The position numbers and the translations under genes were made by a program. The notes under the pieces were generated by a model. The model was given only the letters and a program-made list of their open reading frames with translations. It ran no database searches and was not told where the DNA came from. Of a DNA stretch of 64,000 nucleotides, positions 47,428 through 58,345 are shown one piece after another (the stretch's first letter is position 1; every line of letters begins with the position of its first letter). The DNA comes from Hermatobates lingyangjiaoensis (taxonomy: Eukaryota; Arthropoda; Insecta; Hemiptera; Hermatobatidae): contig JAPFBL010000117.1 in the NCBI GenBank assembly GCA_026182355.1, forward strand, positions 1,417,501-1,481,500, written 5' to 3'.

Positions 47428-50400
47428 GCAAATAAAAGGAAAAAGACCAGCAAACAACATCATAACTCACTTGAATATTTCAATCTTGACATTATCAAGA
47501 GAACAAGAAGACAAAGAAACAGAATACGTCTCGGCTGGGAAACTACAACAGCAGAGTTGCTCTTTTTTTATCGTTTGGTATACTGTGGTAACGGATGTTT
47601 TATGACTCATTGATATATATATATCTAACAAAAATATTATTAAAAATCAAAGCGACTTTTGCATTCATGATCATTTTAAGTAAATTGTCCTTATTTCCTA
47701 AACGCTTTATGGTGTATAGGATTATGAAATGAATACTATAAGAAGAATAATATAAAATGTTAAGGAAAGGTTGCATGTATTAAAAATAATGTTAAAAGTA
47801 AAAACTGAAATCAGATGATATAGGAAATGACTACTACTCAGTATCGCGATAAGTGCTCAGTAGTTCAACTGACGGAAACACTTTTTAAAAATTTAAATCC
47901 GGGGTTTACATTTTCAAACTAAGAAAAGTAAACATATTTCACATTTGTGTGATTGGTATTTTTCTTTCATATGCAGTGACTCCAGATATATATTTGCTCC
48001 CTATTTACGAGTATATCAATATATGTCAAAATTCAAACAACAATATGAAATGGAAAAAAAACTAAGATCTTCTAACTACAACGAGCAGCCTTCGTCAGAG
48101 TAAAAAAAGAAACAAGATTTCACAGATAAACCTATATATATCTTGAATTTCTGCATTCCTATCAATCTTACCCTCGGTATGTAAACATTTTTTTCTAAAA
48201 TTCTAGATTTCAATGTAGATGAATGGAAGAAATTGTTTGACGTAAACTTCTTTGGATTGTTATACTGTACGAAGTACTTTGTTGAGTCTGTACGTGCTAA
48301 TAAACCTGGTCTGTGTCATATTGTCAACATGAACAGGTAATACATTTTATCATTTATGTGTTAGAATAAATATTTTATTTTCACCATGTTATGTAAATAT
48401 GAATGTATAGCATCGTCAAGTCTTAGTCAGATAGGCCACGTTGATGTCATGATAAATTTAAGTAGAAGTTACGTTGCATATAAGGTTTTGATCTTTTAGC
48501 TTGAATTTCAAGTAAAAAACTTGGTTTTATTTCCATTTTATAAGTTTTAAAACTGAACTAAACTTGTCCGTTTTATCTAGTAAAGAAGAATAAAACAATA
48601 TAAAACTCTATGATTTTGTTTTGGAAATCAAAGTTTAGTTACTTTACTATATTTGAAATACTTAAATATTATGATAACGTGTTATATATGCACCATCTAT
48701 CCAGAATGTCTCTGGAATGCTTTTATTACTGACGTATGGTCAACACCATCTCTAGAACAACGATTGCAACTTAAACTAAGGATCTTATACAGCCCGGGCA
48801 GTCAGCTCTGTCAATCAATGTTTTTCTGATCAATCAGCAAACATTGTCTGTTAAAAATACTGTGTCATGTTGATTGCGACGGATCAACGAGCAGTGACTG
48901 GCTTCCACGTTTTGCTCGAAAATATCACAGACATTTGATAGAAAACCTTATAGGGATGACTGTTTAGGTCACTCACAAGTGCTTGAGTGGTTTAAACGTT
49001 TAACAAAAGTAGTTTAAAAGATGAAAGAAAACGAGGATGACAAAATCCAAAACAAAAATACTGCTCATTGCATTCTCTGACTCAGGGGGTATTATCCTCC
49101 AAGAACTTGTCCCCACAAGCACTACGATAAACTCCCAGTACTGTCTAGGTGTCATGAATCGGTTGTGCTGCAGAATACAGCTAATTCGTTCGCAAAGATG
49201 GAAGGAGAGTGATGTGTTCTTGCTGATATGGTCTTGGGAGACTTCTATTTATTCTCAAGGAAAAAAATCTGAATGAAGGGTCAGCGTTATGATGATATAA
49301 CCGATATTTAAAAGACTGTGACGAATGAATTGAACAAGGTCTCAAAAAAGGACTTTTCAGACGGATTTACGTGGTTGTATGAACGTTTTGCGCATTGAAT
49401 TTAAATAGAAGGAAACCATGTAGAACACTTGAAGCAATAAATCATTAATTTTTATATTTGTTTGATCAATTATATTGATCTCTAGATCAATTTGTTCATA
49501 GGCATTATTTCTTTCCGTGTCAGGAAATTTATTGCCATATATTTTCCTGACCACATATTTCTTACCTTTAGTCTTTTTTTATTTTTCTTTTTTTCATTTT
49601 GTAGTTTGATCATATATATATATATATATATATATAGTTCAATGTACATAAAGAAACATAGAGAAATTAAAACCACACACTTACAGTCTCTAATTTTCAG
49701 TTGAACCGTCTTCAGAAGAGATAAAAGAGGGAAGCCAAGTGCACTGGTACAGAGACGGTTGGAGACCGTCGGGAGACGGGTCACCAACCGTCTCTGTACC
49801 ACTGTGCTTGGTTTCCCTCTTTTATCTCTCCTGAAGACGGTTCAACTGAAAATTAGAGACTGTAAGTGTGTGATTTTAATTTCTCTATGTTTTTTTATGT
49901 ACATTGAACTGTATTTGTCCATTTCGGATCGTATTTTTATCGAAAAAGTGTATATATGTACTCTTGGTATGTTATGACCTCTTCGATGCCCCACTCATAG
50001 TAACCTTAATTATGCCAGTGTAACCTGACAATTTTTTCTTATCTCGACCAAATATATTAACAGCATTTTTCATTTCTTACCCCTTTCCAGATTTGGCGTT
50101 TATGTATTACCCTCTCCTTTCAGGGGATCGACGGGGCCCTTTCTTTGAATTCGACATCAGCTGCAATATGTATTTCCTTTACTTTTGTCTTTATAAAACT
50201 CACAAACGCACAATTATATCTCACTATCAGCATTGATGTACATAATATATGTCATTTAGATAGGGTTACCCCATGATCAACTGACTAGAACATACCCAGT
50301 GTGATGACTTTTTGTAGAATTGACTTCAACAAAGCTGACTCTGCTTATGAATTATCATAGCGCTTCCCTTTGTCTGCAAAGAAATATTCCAACTACCGAA

Positions 50401-53400
50401 GTAGTACACTGTCTTCTTTGCACATTCCTGCCTGCCTTTTCATGATCATGTGAACATTACTGTTTTAATTGTCTTTCAATGTTGTCAGAGTGGACCGAAA
50501 CTTACCGGAATATATAAATAAATATCTTGGTAAATAGATCTATCTCGTTCCCCTAACATGGAGTAGCTATATCAGAAAGCATGAGAGACTCAGTGGAAAA
50601 AGATATTAAGTTAAAAAGAGACATAATTTAACGGCACATGCATAAACAAAGGTCTGCTTCCTATATAGACAAATGTATATGCACATATATGAGTACCAGA
50701 ATATTTATGTTTCAGTATAGGAGGACACTCCATAGTAATAGATGATTTCGTCGTATACTCGGCTAGTAAACACAACGTCACCATGTTAACCCGTGCCCTT
50801 ATAAAGGACTTTGCTAAGAATAAGGATAACATCAAAATAACTGTAAGTATTTATCGTTTTATATAATTATATTACAATTAGCAATTAATATAATATATAA
50901 AACAATAATATTTTTCTATACCAAAGTTTAGTCCACGAACAAAATTTTGCCGATAATTTTTCCGTAATGAAAAATACTCTTACATATATTTCGTCCAGAT
51001 AAGAAAAAATTGTCACGTTACGCTGACATTAAAACAATTGCTAATTATTCGGACAAGCCATATGATGCCGAACCAACCGAGCTCACCGTCAAACGTATTG
51101 GGTAATTATCTTTATGTGTCGTGATCAACCCGTATATATATGGCAATGAAGGGGATTTTGATATAAATTTAGTAATAAGTTCGGGTGATCTTTTAATATT
51201 CGATTGATTTGATTTGATTGATTTAATATTTGATCTTTTAATATTCAATATTTAAAATATTGATCTATTTTTATATTATTTTTTTTATTATTATTATTTT
51301 TATATATTTTTATTTTATGCAATAAAATCAACCGTGATAATTATTGCATAAAACAAGTTCTGATATTTATTAAAAGTGAAATGCTGTTAATTAAATACAA
51401 AATTTGTTCCAAAGTTTTCCTAGTTAAATATTTATATTTATTGTTTTCAGAGCATTAGTCCTGGACTAGTAGATACAGAACTTTTCCCGGAAAATGTTGC
51501 ATCAGAAATCTTTAAGAACCCTTACCTGAAATCAGAGGATGTTGCTGAGGCTGTAGTTACAGCTCTATCGTCGAAGAACTCAGTCTTGGTGGGTATTCTT
51601 GTTTACTTATGTAAATAACATCCGTAACTACTGTATCAAATCACATTTAGTTCATTCATAACACTACACGTTAAATCGTTTTCAAACGTCAAAGAAAAAT
51701 TTGTCGCAAAAAGATATTTTATAAAATAAATTTATTTATAGATTGGTTTACAGCAAAGCATAAATTGAAATAATTTCACTTCATTTTCTTTTAATGACGA
51801 TTCAAAATTTTTCAAACGATTCAAAATAATAAACATTTTCAAGTCAACTCGTCTGACCGGTTTTTTTTTTCAAAATTTAAACGAATGATAAAAAGTTTTC
51901 TATTTAATAAAAAAGTAAGTACAAAAAGTGCAGTACATCTATACTGTATGAAGTGGCCAACACAATTCAAATTCAAATGATTCAATAAGTTATTTAATAG
52001 CCAAGTTCAACTTCCCTGAACTGAAGCCTTGAAAATGACGGAAAATTCCTCATTAATTATACTGTCTTCGATTTTACAGTAAATGTAACTTTATAATTCT
52101 TAACTAATAAACTGGAATTTCCGTTATCATTAAAGTTCTCGACTATTCACTTTTTTCTTTAAAAACATACTGTTATTTATTGTAATCCTAAATACCTGAT
52201 AGTAATGACGACCGTAATGTTAGTCTCAACAAGTACCACTGTAGGCTAACAACATGACAGGTGTGATAAATCCTTGACAACATCATATTGGCTAACAGCA
52301 TCATTGAATTGTTTGAATTTGTTAATAGTTAGACTATCTAGCTAGTGGAGACTCGGTTATCAATAGAATAAGTACATCACAAAGATATGTTGGTTGTAAC
52401 AGTGACTTTTTCACTGGGCTAACCCACAACCAACAATTCCAGTATTATCATTGTTTAGGCATACAATTTTAACCAATACCTGTAAAATAATTAATGCCAA
52501 CAATTATTACATCAAATGTTATCACCAATTTGACATAATTGTAATTAGTTCAATATAATAAAAAACATAACAAAATTAGAAAATGAATATCAACACATAC
52601 GTTCGTGATGATAAATGGATAAAGAAGACAACTATCAAAAGTGAATGGGGTATTAGAACTGTGTAAAAAACCCAAGAAGTAAAACTATAATAACTATAAC
52701 AATAATAATGAGAAGCAAAGTAAACAATAATCACTATTATACACTGAATATTATAAACTCAATTTAAAACTGAGTTTCACCAGGTTCACCAGGTCACATT
52801 TCATGTCACCATGATGGCCCAACATTACCTTGGGTGTAAGATTAGTTCCGTATAGTTGATTTTTAACAAGATATTATAGCTTCTTGGTGTTAAAATGTTC
52901 TACCCATTTTATGTCTAGTCTGTAATTTTAATGAGTAGGCTTAGGGTGAAGATATCGTTGCAATTAAGAAAATTAGCTAGAGTAGAGGAGTAAGATTCCA
53001 ACAGAGGACCTATCAGAAAAATCTTCTGATAAAGTTTTAAGGTTTCAATGCCAGTTCTACATAAACAATCAAATGTGAAAATATTCATTTCCAAATTAAA
53101 TTTACCACCTCCCAGATAATTATATTAACGTGTTAATGGATATTATTCCAGTATTCTCAAAATTTATATTCCCTCATTACTGTATATGTCGTTATATAAT
53201 CTAGTCATTCATAAAGACAGCAAGTTAATTTTGCTTACCCTGGACATTCTAACAAATTTAAAATAATCGTATTCCTGCTTAAAGGCCCACATGTAGAAAA
53301 ACATAATATACATTAATTTAGCTACCAGCAAATTCTATGCAGATAAAAACCTAATTAAGTTGATGCTTTATGAGCTCCACAATTTCTAAATATCTCCGCA

Positions 53401-54171
53401 TAAGCTGTAAACATTTAAAGGGTTGACCAACTCAAAATAAAGTTGTAGCAGATTCCAGTTTATAAATTTGTTTTAATTAACTAATATTTATTCGTCTTCT
53501 GCCCAACATGTCATCTAACACTGAGACACCGTTTTGCAAAGGCAAACTTTACATCTCCCGTCCCAATTTGTTATTCATTATCGCCATTAATCATTCCTTT
53601 CCAACAAGAGCAAAGGGCTTCATTTTACAATCTTGTAGTGTTTCTAGAAGTGAAAACTTGTAGTGTTTCTCCTCAAAGGAATATATCGAGCTCCATTTGA
53701 TTTTGAATGAATTGTTGAATGAATTTGTTGTTAAATGAATTATACTTTGCAGGAATTCTTTATCATATATGAATAATTGTTCATTCACATGCGTTTTAGA
53801 CTTTGCAGTTATCCATTGGAGTTACAACTTAGGAAATTATTTTTAATACCATATCTTATATTTTTAATATGACTTAATGTCTCACTTATAGACTTTTCAC
53901 TTTTATAAAATTTGAAGTGTTTTTATAATAAATAGATGACATTTTTAACAGCATTTTCTATATACTCGTATGTTATGACAATAACTTCTTAACAATGGTT
54001 TTCCAAATACATAAGAATTTATGGAAAACATTTGAAGAATTATTTCAGACATTTGTATATTGAACCTTTTGTGGAATTACCATAGATATAATGATTTGTA
54101 TTGTGCATTAACAATTAATTTTGTTTCAGCTATCAGAGATTACTGTAAAGCAGATAAATGAAACATTTTAA
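36633..54171 (+). CDS. Short-chain dehydrogenase/reductase, DHRS11 / farnesol-dehydrogenase-like (paralogue 2)
   Basis: Six coding exons: 36633-36764, 41861-42029, 48207-48336, 50716-50842, 51451-51588, 54130-54171; 738 nt, 245 aa, stop TAA. All introns are GT-AG, at the same positions and phases as in paralogue 1. Exon lengths are the same except exon 5, which is 12 nt shorter. Exon 1 encodes 36 of the same 44 residues as paralogue 1. TGASSGIG is at 12-19, NNAG at 88-91, and the catalytic N114, S144, Y158 (YSASK) and K162 are kept, so the enzyme looks functional. Residues 37-39 are D-C-R rather than A-R-R; an Asp here is the usual mark of NAD(H) preference in classical SDRs. Likely a soluble oxidoreductase with an unknown lipophilic substrate. 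Introns 1 and 2 are swollen by Penelope elements. Likely poly(A) signal AATAAA at 54333-54338. Confidence 0.93.
36765..37500. other. Intron 1 of SDR gene 2, first part
   Basis: AT-rich, with the (TA)n tract at 37036-37104. No gene or named element was recognised. Confidence 0.55.
37036..37104. repeat. (TA)n microsatellite
   Basis: About 69 bp of pure TA in intron 1 of SDR gene 2. It produces artefactual Tyr-Ile frames on both strands. Confidence 0.95.
37520..37690 (+). repeat. Penelope terminal arm, family D (degenerate)
   Basis: Contains TGCTGAGGATGAC, CTACCGTAACGG and a 3' part ending near TTTTACGTGTGACAG, matching the right arm at 46600-46730. The core after stem II has lost GAAA. Confidence 0.55.
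37740..37915. repeat. Inverted pair of Penelope termini, family A
   Basis: Left arm (TCAATGATCAAACCACAATA) is cut after GACTAAGA. Right arm is complete, with its hammerhead, and ends in TATATA. A (TA)n run also precedes the left arm. Confidence 0.8.
37804..37846 (+). ncRNA. Hammerhead ribozyme motif, family A
   Basis: Core CUGACGA/GAAA, AGAUCU and stem I GACU/AGUC intact. Stem II is reduced to CCG/CGG. Confidence 0.55.
37972..38005 (-). ncRNA. Hammerhead-like motif, family B (PLE 3' terminus)
   Basis: Stem I CUUC/GAAG, CUGAUGA, one extra C, short stem II (GA/UC), GAAA. Stem III reads AUAA followed by U, against AUAU followed by C in the copy at 22256, so it is probably weakened. Confidence 0.45.
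38129..38606 (-). pseudogene. PLE C-terminal GIY-YIG nuclease, frameshifted
   Basis: Frames carry CADVEVASPVRYQSQ, a Cys-rich SCTSKNCV segment, then YRLECTRCDSFYVGQVCTKL and LRMNNHRASVNSHSHIP. The C-x2-C-x3-FYVGQ box, Arg and NNHR...H pattern match PLE endonucleases (YVG in place of YIG). The sequence then runs into a short GC-rich tandem stretch (CGGCAGACG-type units, about 38215-38265). Confidence 0.7.
39006..39520 (-). pseudogene. PLE reverse transcriptase palm region
   Basis: One frame (39290-39006) reads TRMAPFFANLLMA (motif B), then LYTRFIDDLFFIWTHG (motif C with FIDD). Just upstream, in another frame, a DITSLYT-like motif A follows PSLNPP. The order matches PLE RT. Confidence 0.75.
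39613..39954 (-). pseudogene. PLE reverse transcriptase, N-terminal RT motifs
   Basis: 113-codon frame: MPEDKGSIVVLMDCNDY at 1-17, ITPRSPTFYILPKIHKP near 69-85, PPGRPIVSSYG near 93-103. PADKGS, FY-LPKIHK and GRPIVS are conserved blocks at the start of PLE RTs. Closed by a stop after TERISAW. Confidence 0.82.
40044..40343 (-). pseudogene. PLE ORF N-terminal segment
   Basis: 99-codon frame with LTSDERNLLLKGLSFCPTP, the block found in several PLE lineages upstream of the RT (L-kGLsFcPtP). It ends at a stop before the RT frame begins. Confidence 0.75.
40351..41860. other. Rest of intron 1 of SDR gene 2, with a repeat G copy
   Basis: Bases 40351-40620 are still GC-richer and may be the upstream end of the PLE, but no motif was recognised. 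Bases 41270-41480 are a repeat G copy (CA tract, then GGTACCTCAAAATATGC and GTCCGTCAAA), in the same orientation as 25440-25640. Confidence 0.5.
42030..42904. other. Intron 2 of SDR gene 2, first part
   Basis: AT-rich, nothing recognised. Confidence 0.5.
42905..43420 (-). mobile_element. R1-like non-LTR retrotransposon 3' fragment, copy 2
   Basis: A minus-strand frame at 43391-43155 reads FVGATYRTALTKYRAEFLKF and then VYNIERARKTPRV, matching the end of the ORF at 11261-11581 (FVASAYKKAFLDKYRASFLE). The 3' region holds GCCTCCACGTGG and CCACCTCGGTCG, like the 3' UTR of the first copy. Degenerate upstream. Confidence 0.65.
43421..44755. other. Intron sequence, no gene seen
   Basis: AT-rich. 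A short inverted repeat (AAAAAGCGCAAAA at about 44633, TTTTGCGCTTTTT at about 44709) may be a decayed Penelope pair. A 102-codon minus frame at 44503-44811 is low-complexity. Confidence 0.5.
44944..45300 (+). pseudogene. PLE-type GIY-YIG nuclease fragment
   Basis: The plus-strand frame reads HIGMTATKLSRRLTIYL and GAPKEHKEETHG, then in shifted frames EALYIKEG and VQCSDLNAIPS. The IG-T-TKLSRRL...GA-KEH block is the core of GIY-YIG domains in one PLE lineage. It lies just before another PLE copy (45476-). Preceded by a family F-like word ACGGTCGATACT (44893-). Confidence 0.6.
45590..45720 (+). pseudogene. Penelope ORF N-terminal fragment
   Basis: The frame reads AKLIWELHQTNREIIRKLE and then KVLNVEAATYFNLTC, the same N-terminal block as at 9240-9402. 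Confidence 0.68.
45748..46266 (+). pseudogene. PLE C-terminal GIY-YIG nuclease, open frame
   Basis: 172-codon frame. VVFSNDGYL near residue 40, then CRIPCTNCEMSYIVQTSKG near 71-89, RIKQHKYSIRR near 93-103, ALFMHIRNSNHVINW near 109-123 and a C-terminal ESALIKNF. Domain layout matches the copy at 61978-62385. The GIY tyrosine has become Cys (CVCRI), and YIG reads YIV, so the nuclease is probably inactive although open. The frame runs into the terminal repeat. Confidence 0.78.
46370..46730. repeat. Inverted pair of Penelope termini, family D
   Basis: Left arm 46378-46440 (AAAGGACTCACTTTTCAATA, ACCGTTATGG) and right arm 46600-46725 are inverted. The right side ends in a (TA)n tract (46726-46767). 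The right arm carries a hammerhead-like motif. Confidence 0.72.
46632..46675 (+). ncRNA. Hammerhead-like motif, family D
   Basis: Stem I CUUCUU against GAAAAG (one mismatch, one wobble). Core CUGAGGA and GAAA. Stem II ACCG/CGGU with two bases inserted on the 5' side. Stem III is the palindrome AUAU, followed by U. Confidence 0.5.
46738..46990. repeat. Penelope-type terminal fragments between (TA)n tracts
   Basis: Right-arm type sequence GGTTCGAAATATTGATCC (46843-) and a CTCCTGATGATGAGGCCATC block (46998-) look like two further decayed terminal families. A long (TA)n tract with a TATTATA break is at 46889-46949. Confidence 0.5.
47174..47201 (-). ncRNA. Hammerhead-like core, family I
   Basis: CUGACGA, one extra C, stem II GAAC/GUUC with UUCA loop, GAA, palindrome AUAU, C. 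Stem I cannot be formed beyond one pair, so the fold is incomplete as read. The mirror copy is at 47294-47321. Confidence 0.42.
47294..47321 (+). ncRNA. Hammerhead-like core, family I (mirror copy)
   Basis: Same core as 47174-47201, on the plus strand. Stem I is not formed. Confidence 0.42.
47440..47610. repeat. Single Penelope-type terminal arm, family J
   Basis: CATAACTCACTTGAATATTT and CAATCTTGACATTATCAAGA read on the minus strand as a decayed CUUGAUAA ... GAAAUAUUCAAG pattern. It follows a (TA)n tract at 47369-47424. Confidence 0.45.
48032..48110 (-). repeat. Degenerate Penelope terminal arm, family A
   Basis: CAAACAACAATATGAAATGG then AACTAAGATCTTCTAACTAC; the hammerhead core is partly lost. 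It lies about 100 bases before exon 3 of SDR gene 2. Confidence 0.6.
48690..49400 (+). pseudogene. mariner-type transposase relic
   Basis: Plus-strand frames give QVLEWFKRF, then KILLIAFSDSGGIILQELVP, then (shifted) the equivalent of DFFLFPKLK...RYDDI, and near the end a CMNVLRIEF-type segment. These follow the mariner catalytic region in order (the DSRG...EFVP block, the DF-LFP block, the C-terminal KCI block). A central part with the second catalytic Asp is missing, and stops are present. Terminal inverted repeats were not identified. It lies in intron 3 of SDR gene 2. Confidence 0.68.
49687..49719 (-). ncRNA. Hammerhead-like motif, family C
   Basis: Core CUGAAGA and GAAA. Stem III palindrome AAUU followed by A. 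Stem I UCUU against GAGA, with one wobble. Stem II is short (GGU/ACU with UCA loop). Confidence 0.48.
49827..49859 (+). ncRNA. Hammerhead-like motif, family C (mirror copy)
   Basis: Stem I UCUC/GAGA is perfect. Core CUGAAGA, one extra C, short stem II, GAA, palindromic stem III AAUU, A at the cleavage position. Confidence 0.52.
50843..54129. other. Introns 4 and 5 of SDR gene 2
   Basis: AT-rich introns flanking exon 5; no element or nested gene recognised. A short palindromic block of TTGATTTGATT-type repeats is at 51203-51250. Confidence 0.55.
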
Positions 54172-57004
54172 TTCTGGAACTTGTCTTGATAAAGGAATAC
54201 ATAACTTGAACGCTATGTGGTCAATTGTTCTTTTGAAAACAAAAAAATCAATGTTTTAATGTTACCAGCCTATATTTGTCACATTTTTTATTATTATTTT
54301 GTAAAATAATATAATTTTTGTGAATATAGTGCAATAAATAATTATAAGCATAAATATATTATTTGTAATTGATGATATTACTAATATGATGAGTAAAAAC
54401 TTGAATGTAGGATTTAATATTTTTCTTCAAATCACAAAACCAAATGTAGAAAAAAATGTGAAGATTGTAGCTCTGTTTCTGTGATGCTTTTTTTTATTTC
54501 CGCTTCCATGGCATGACGAAAAAGTCATAATTTCGTACTTTATTAAATATCAAACAGGCTGCCTGGTGATTTCTCATCAGAACCATTTAACAAAAAAAAT
54601 ACTGTCTGTTTTTAACATAATGAAACACATTGGTCACCTCTGGAGTTGTTCAGATCTGGTACCACTATGGAAAAACTCAAAATCTTAAAAGAAATATACC
54701 CTAAGATTAAAACTTGCTCAAGAAGTAAAAATGAAAACTTCAAAAGAGCATAATCCTAAGATAATTCAGGAAGCCAGAATATAATTCCTGTCGACATTAT
54801 GTCCATTCAGAGGAAGAGTGTGTACATGTTTAAACAGAAATATAAATTTTCATATATGTGTTAAAATGACCTGCAAAATTTGAATTATATGTCACATCTA
54901 ATCACCAGTTATCCTATTGTTTTTATATGGATGGGATGATGTATATTTTTCAAATGATCAGTGTATTTTTATTTATTAACAATAAGTGTTTTGTCTCCTT
55001 GTATTGAGTGCTCACAAACTTTTTAAATAAGGTGCAGCAGGCAAGTACAAACAGTGAAATAGTTGTTCTCTAAATCATATATAAATGATGATTAACAGTA
55101 AATGTAATAAGATATTTATACACGTTACAAATTATTTAATAGAAAAGACAAAGCAGCTCTAAATTGGTTAGGATTCCAAGTAATTCCAGCTTTCAGAAAA
55201 TTCTAAACAAGAAAACAATGCACCATAATAAATATCAGTGATATAAGTACCCTAGGTTATTATATGCCTTATTCGTAAAGAAAGCCGTTCATAACTAGCA
55301 TTATATCTGTGACATGAGTAATAATCTAATTTAGTACTTCTCATGGGTAAAATTATGGTTTTTTTTTTATCTGTTTAAGCTTTTTAAGTTTTTTTTCTGT
55401 AATAAAGCTACAAAAAAAAATTAATAATAGTACAATTACTCCATTTAGGAATTGAAAAAAAAACCTTTATCAAGTTTGAAGACTTTATGCTATCTCTGTG
55501 TTAATATCATCAGGTCGTCTTGCGAGGGAGTCAAAAGTTGGGTCAATAAAGAGATAGTTTATCGGTATGCGTCTGTTATTCCGACCATCAAATGCGCTGG
55601 TTCTCTGGGTTCGTTTTCGTACAGAAGTAAATGGCAATAGACTTTGATATGGAGAATTGCAAACCTATTAATGCAGCTCTAACGAGAACTACATTCATTG
55701 TTATTATTATTATTATTATTAAAATAAAATCATTGTTTGGCTTGTATATGTAATTATTTTCTACTTTCACGTTGTAAATTTTGTTTATCATGTAAGAGAA
55801 AATTGTTTTTTTGTTTAAATTGTATGTTTACATTAATTATTATTGTTTAATTATAATAAAAAAATAAGCAAAAATGGACATGTATTGTTCTATTTGTTTA
55901 ATGTCAACATGGTTTGAAAAATATGATATTACTATGTAAAACCTGAGTTTCTATGAGGATATGAGTAATTTGAATACCGAACTAGCTATATTGCAACATA
56001 TACAACTGTTAACATCTGCTTACCACAAGGAGGTTCTGGCATAATGTTTCAAAGAAACTCTTCACCATTTATGTAAGCGTAACATCATTATTACTACATT
56101 ATTTATTACATTATCATTATTCTAGTTGTATAATAAACTTTTTGTTGATTATTTAAAAAAAAAATGTAAATAAATTGGCTTGGTACTTTTCTGTTTTTTC
56201 TAGGATGAATACAAACCTATTTTATATGAATTGGTTTATCCAATAGTAATAAAAATTGATAGAAACTCACAATTATGACATTATTCTACAAGTATGTATA
56301 AAACATAATTTTTTTTATTTGTGATTGTTATAAAAAAGAAATTGTGAGTTCTCAATTCAAAATACGGCTAAATACCTACATTATTTATGGGAAGTCTGTT
56401 CTAGTAGGTCCCTTGAAAAATTGTATGATTTTATTTGCAAAATATATTTTGATCATAAACTATATATTAAATTATTATAAAACAAGTTAACACCCATTCA
56501 TTTCCTGTTTAGGGTATAATTAAGCAAACTTTATCCCATACAAATGCAGGATAATGAATTTATCATTGGGGAAGAATACGATATTGAACTTGAACCATTC
56601 AACTATAAGCCTTAATATAGTGTTTCAATCTGTTAAATTACTCAATAATGTTTTGTATTAATTTTGCTTTAGAGCATTTCTCATACTAACTATAAATTGT
56701 ATGTGTTTTGTACAGATATGCTTTATTTTCTGAAGGAATTGAAAACAACAGAAGTATCCACATTACACTGTGTAAAGAAAAGTAATCAAATATTATTCTT
56801 CACATCACCATTTACATTCATCTATATTTGTTAAAGTTATGGAAGGGAATATATGCAAGCTGTTATGGACAGGTATTACCAAAAATGTTCATTCTTAAAA
56901 AAGTTAAATTTAAAATGCATCGGTCATCAGTCAATATCGTGGACTTTCTTTTAAGGTGATTGAATATAATTTACTGTTCAAAGAATAATGAGAAATGAGA
57001 AACA
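54172..57004. other. Downstream of SDR gene 2, no gene seen
   Basis: 3' UTR at its start (AATAAA at 54333), then AT-rich intergenic DNA. Short frames at 55452-55791 resemble nothing known. Confidence 0.55.
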
Positions 57005-57660
57005 AATTTTAAGATTTTTCACCCTGACCCCACTATTTCCACAAATATCCTCCAAGAACACCTAAATAGCATTGGAGCCTGGCTGCAAAAGTGGCATTTA
57101 AATATTAACACAATTAAAAGTTTTCACACAACTTTTCCGTTAAAAAAAGCACTATGTCCCAATGTCACTATGAATAGCGCTCTCCTTCCAACGAGAGATG
57201 TGGTCAGGTACTTAGGGATCTTTATTGACAAAAGACTAACTTAGAATCCTCATACCCTACTGAAAAGACTTGACATACAACGACGATTCTTACTACTGTA
57301 CAGACTTCTAGGAAAACACTCGAAATTGATGTTACATAAAAAAGTACTGCGCTATGCAAAACATTACTGCGATCGACCTGGACTTACGGACTTGAACTAT
57401 GGGGTTGTGCAAAACCTTCCAATATTCATAGAATACAATCGTTGCAATTTAAAATCCTCTGCACTATCACAAATGCTCCTTATTACGTCAAAAACTACAC
57501 CCTTCATAAAGACCTAAAAATTCCATTCATCCAAAACCTTGCCTCTGATCGTTATAAGTCATTTCACAACAACCTTTCCTCTCACCCAAATCCATTTGTA
57601 CGAATCCTTGCTTCCTCCTCACCTTCCCAGAATCTCCCAAGACGACTCAAGAGTTAATGG
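57005..57660 (+). pseudogene. Jockey-like non-LTR retrotransposon, RT C-terminal relic
   Basis: Plus-strand frames read LNSIGAWLQKWHLNI, then VVRYLGIFIDKRLT, LKRLDIQRRFLLLYRLLGKH, an ELWGC-like box followed by FKILCTITNAPYYVKN, and HKDLKIPFIQNLA. This is the region from the RT thumb to the end of ORF2 in Jockey-clade LINEs (L-W---W-l-iN, YLG--lD-rLTW, LWG-A, apWyv-N, h-DL-ip). Several stops and frameshifts. GC content is above that of the flanks. It ends near the RRLKS stop at 57657. Confidence 0.75.
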
Positions 57661-57829
57661 ACCAGGGATCTACTATTACAATAATATACTTAAAAAAAAA
57701 CATAGTGGGAAGTTGAACCAGTGGGTTCCATTCTTTACTCATGTGCATTGATATTATTGTGTAATCTATTACTACATATCTCTGTTACGCATAATATGCG
57801 TAGTTGTATATTTGTAAATCAATATGATA

Positions 57830-58020
57830 AAAAAAGAAAAAAAAAGATCTTTCAACCGTTAGAAACGGTATTCTTCAGAGTCAAAAAACCAACTGTTCTG
57901 GTTTGCTCTCTGACAAAGACCGCATGTTACTGTTAAAAGACCGCAGTCTTTTTTTTTCCTATTTCTCGCTGTGGTTTGAACATAAATTGTTGTTTCACGT
58001 GTTTATCGTAAAATTGTATT
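57830..58020. repeat. Degenerate inverted pair of Penelope termini, family A
   Basis: Left arm AAAAGATCTTTCAACCGTTA (57842-) and right arm ACAAAGACCGCATGTTACTG (57912-), with TTTCACGTGTTTATCG at the outer end. The hammerhead cores are mutated (UCUGACAAAG, UAAAAG). Confidence 0.68.
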
Positions 58021-58249
58021 ATATAATTTAATCTTTTAAACATATGGTTTAAATTTAATCAACCAGGAAATAAATCCTGTTTCTTACTCCCTCTTCCCAC
58101 ATTTCCCACATATGGGAATATATATATTGCTCTAAACAGGTCATATTGTCATGGGTAGACAACTTCCACTGACTCTCCTCAAAAAAATATTTCATTATAA
58201 CAAACTTATACATAGTTTTAATACATAAAGTTATATACGATTTATATTT

Positions 58250-58345
58250 CATGTATTATATATCATATAATACATATATATTATATTATGTATAATATAT
58301 TATATATATATATATAATATATATTATATATATATATATAACATA
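58250..58345. repeat. AT palindrome-rich tract
   Basis: Interrupted TATATA/ATATAA runs that can fold back on themselves; no gene. Confidence 0.8.

Larger units (their letters stand above)
49665..49910. repeat. Inverted pair of Penelope termini, family C
   Basis: Arms of about 100 bp: 49665-49765 (GAAATTAAAACCACACAC, CAGTTGAACCGTCTTCAG) and 49793-49905. The centre has a further GGTTGGAGACCGTC/GGTCACCAACC palindrome. Each arm has a hammerhead-like motif. A (TA)n tract lies at 49614-49636. Confidence 0.78.
48337..50715. other. Intron 3 of SDR gene 2
   Basis: Holds the mariner relic and the family C pair listed separately; the rest is AT-rich with nothing recognised. Confidence 0.6.
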
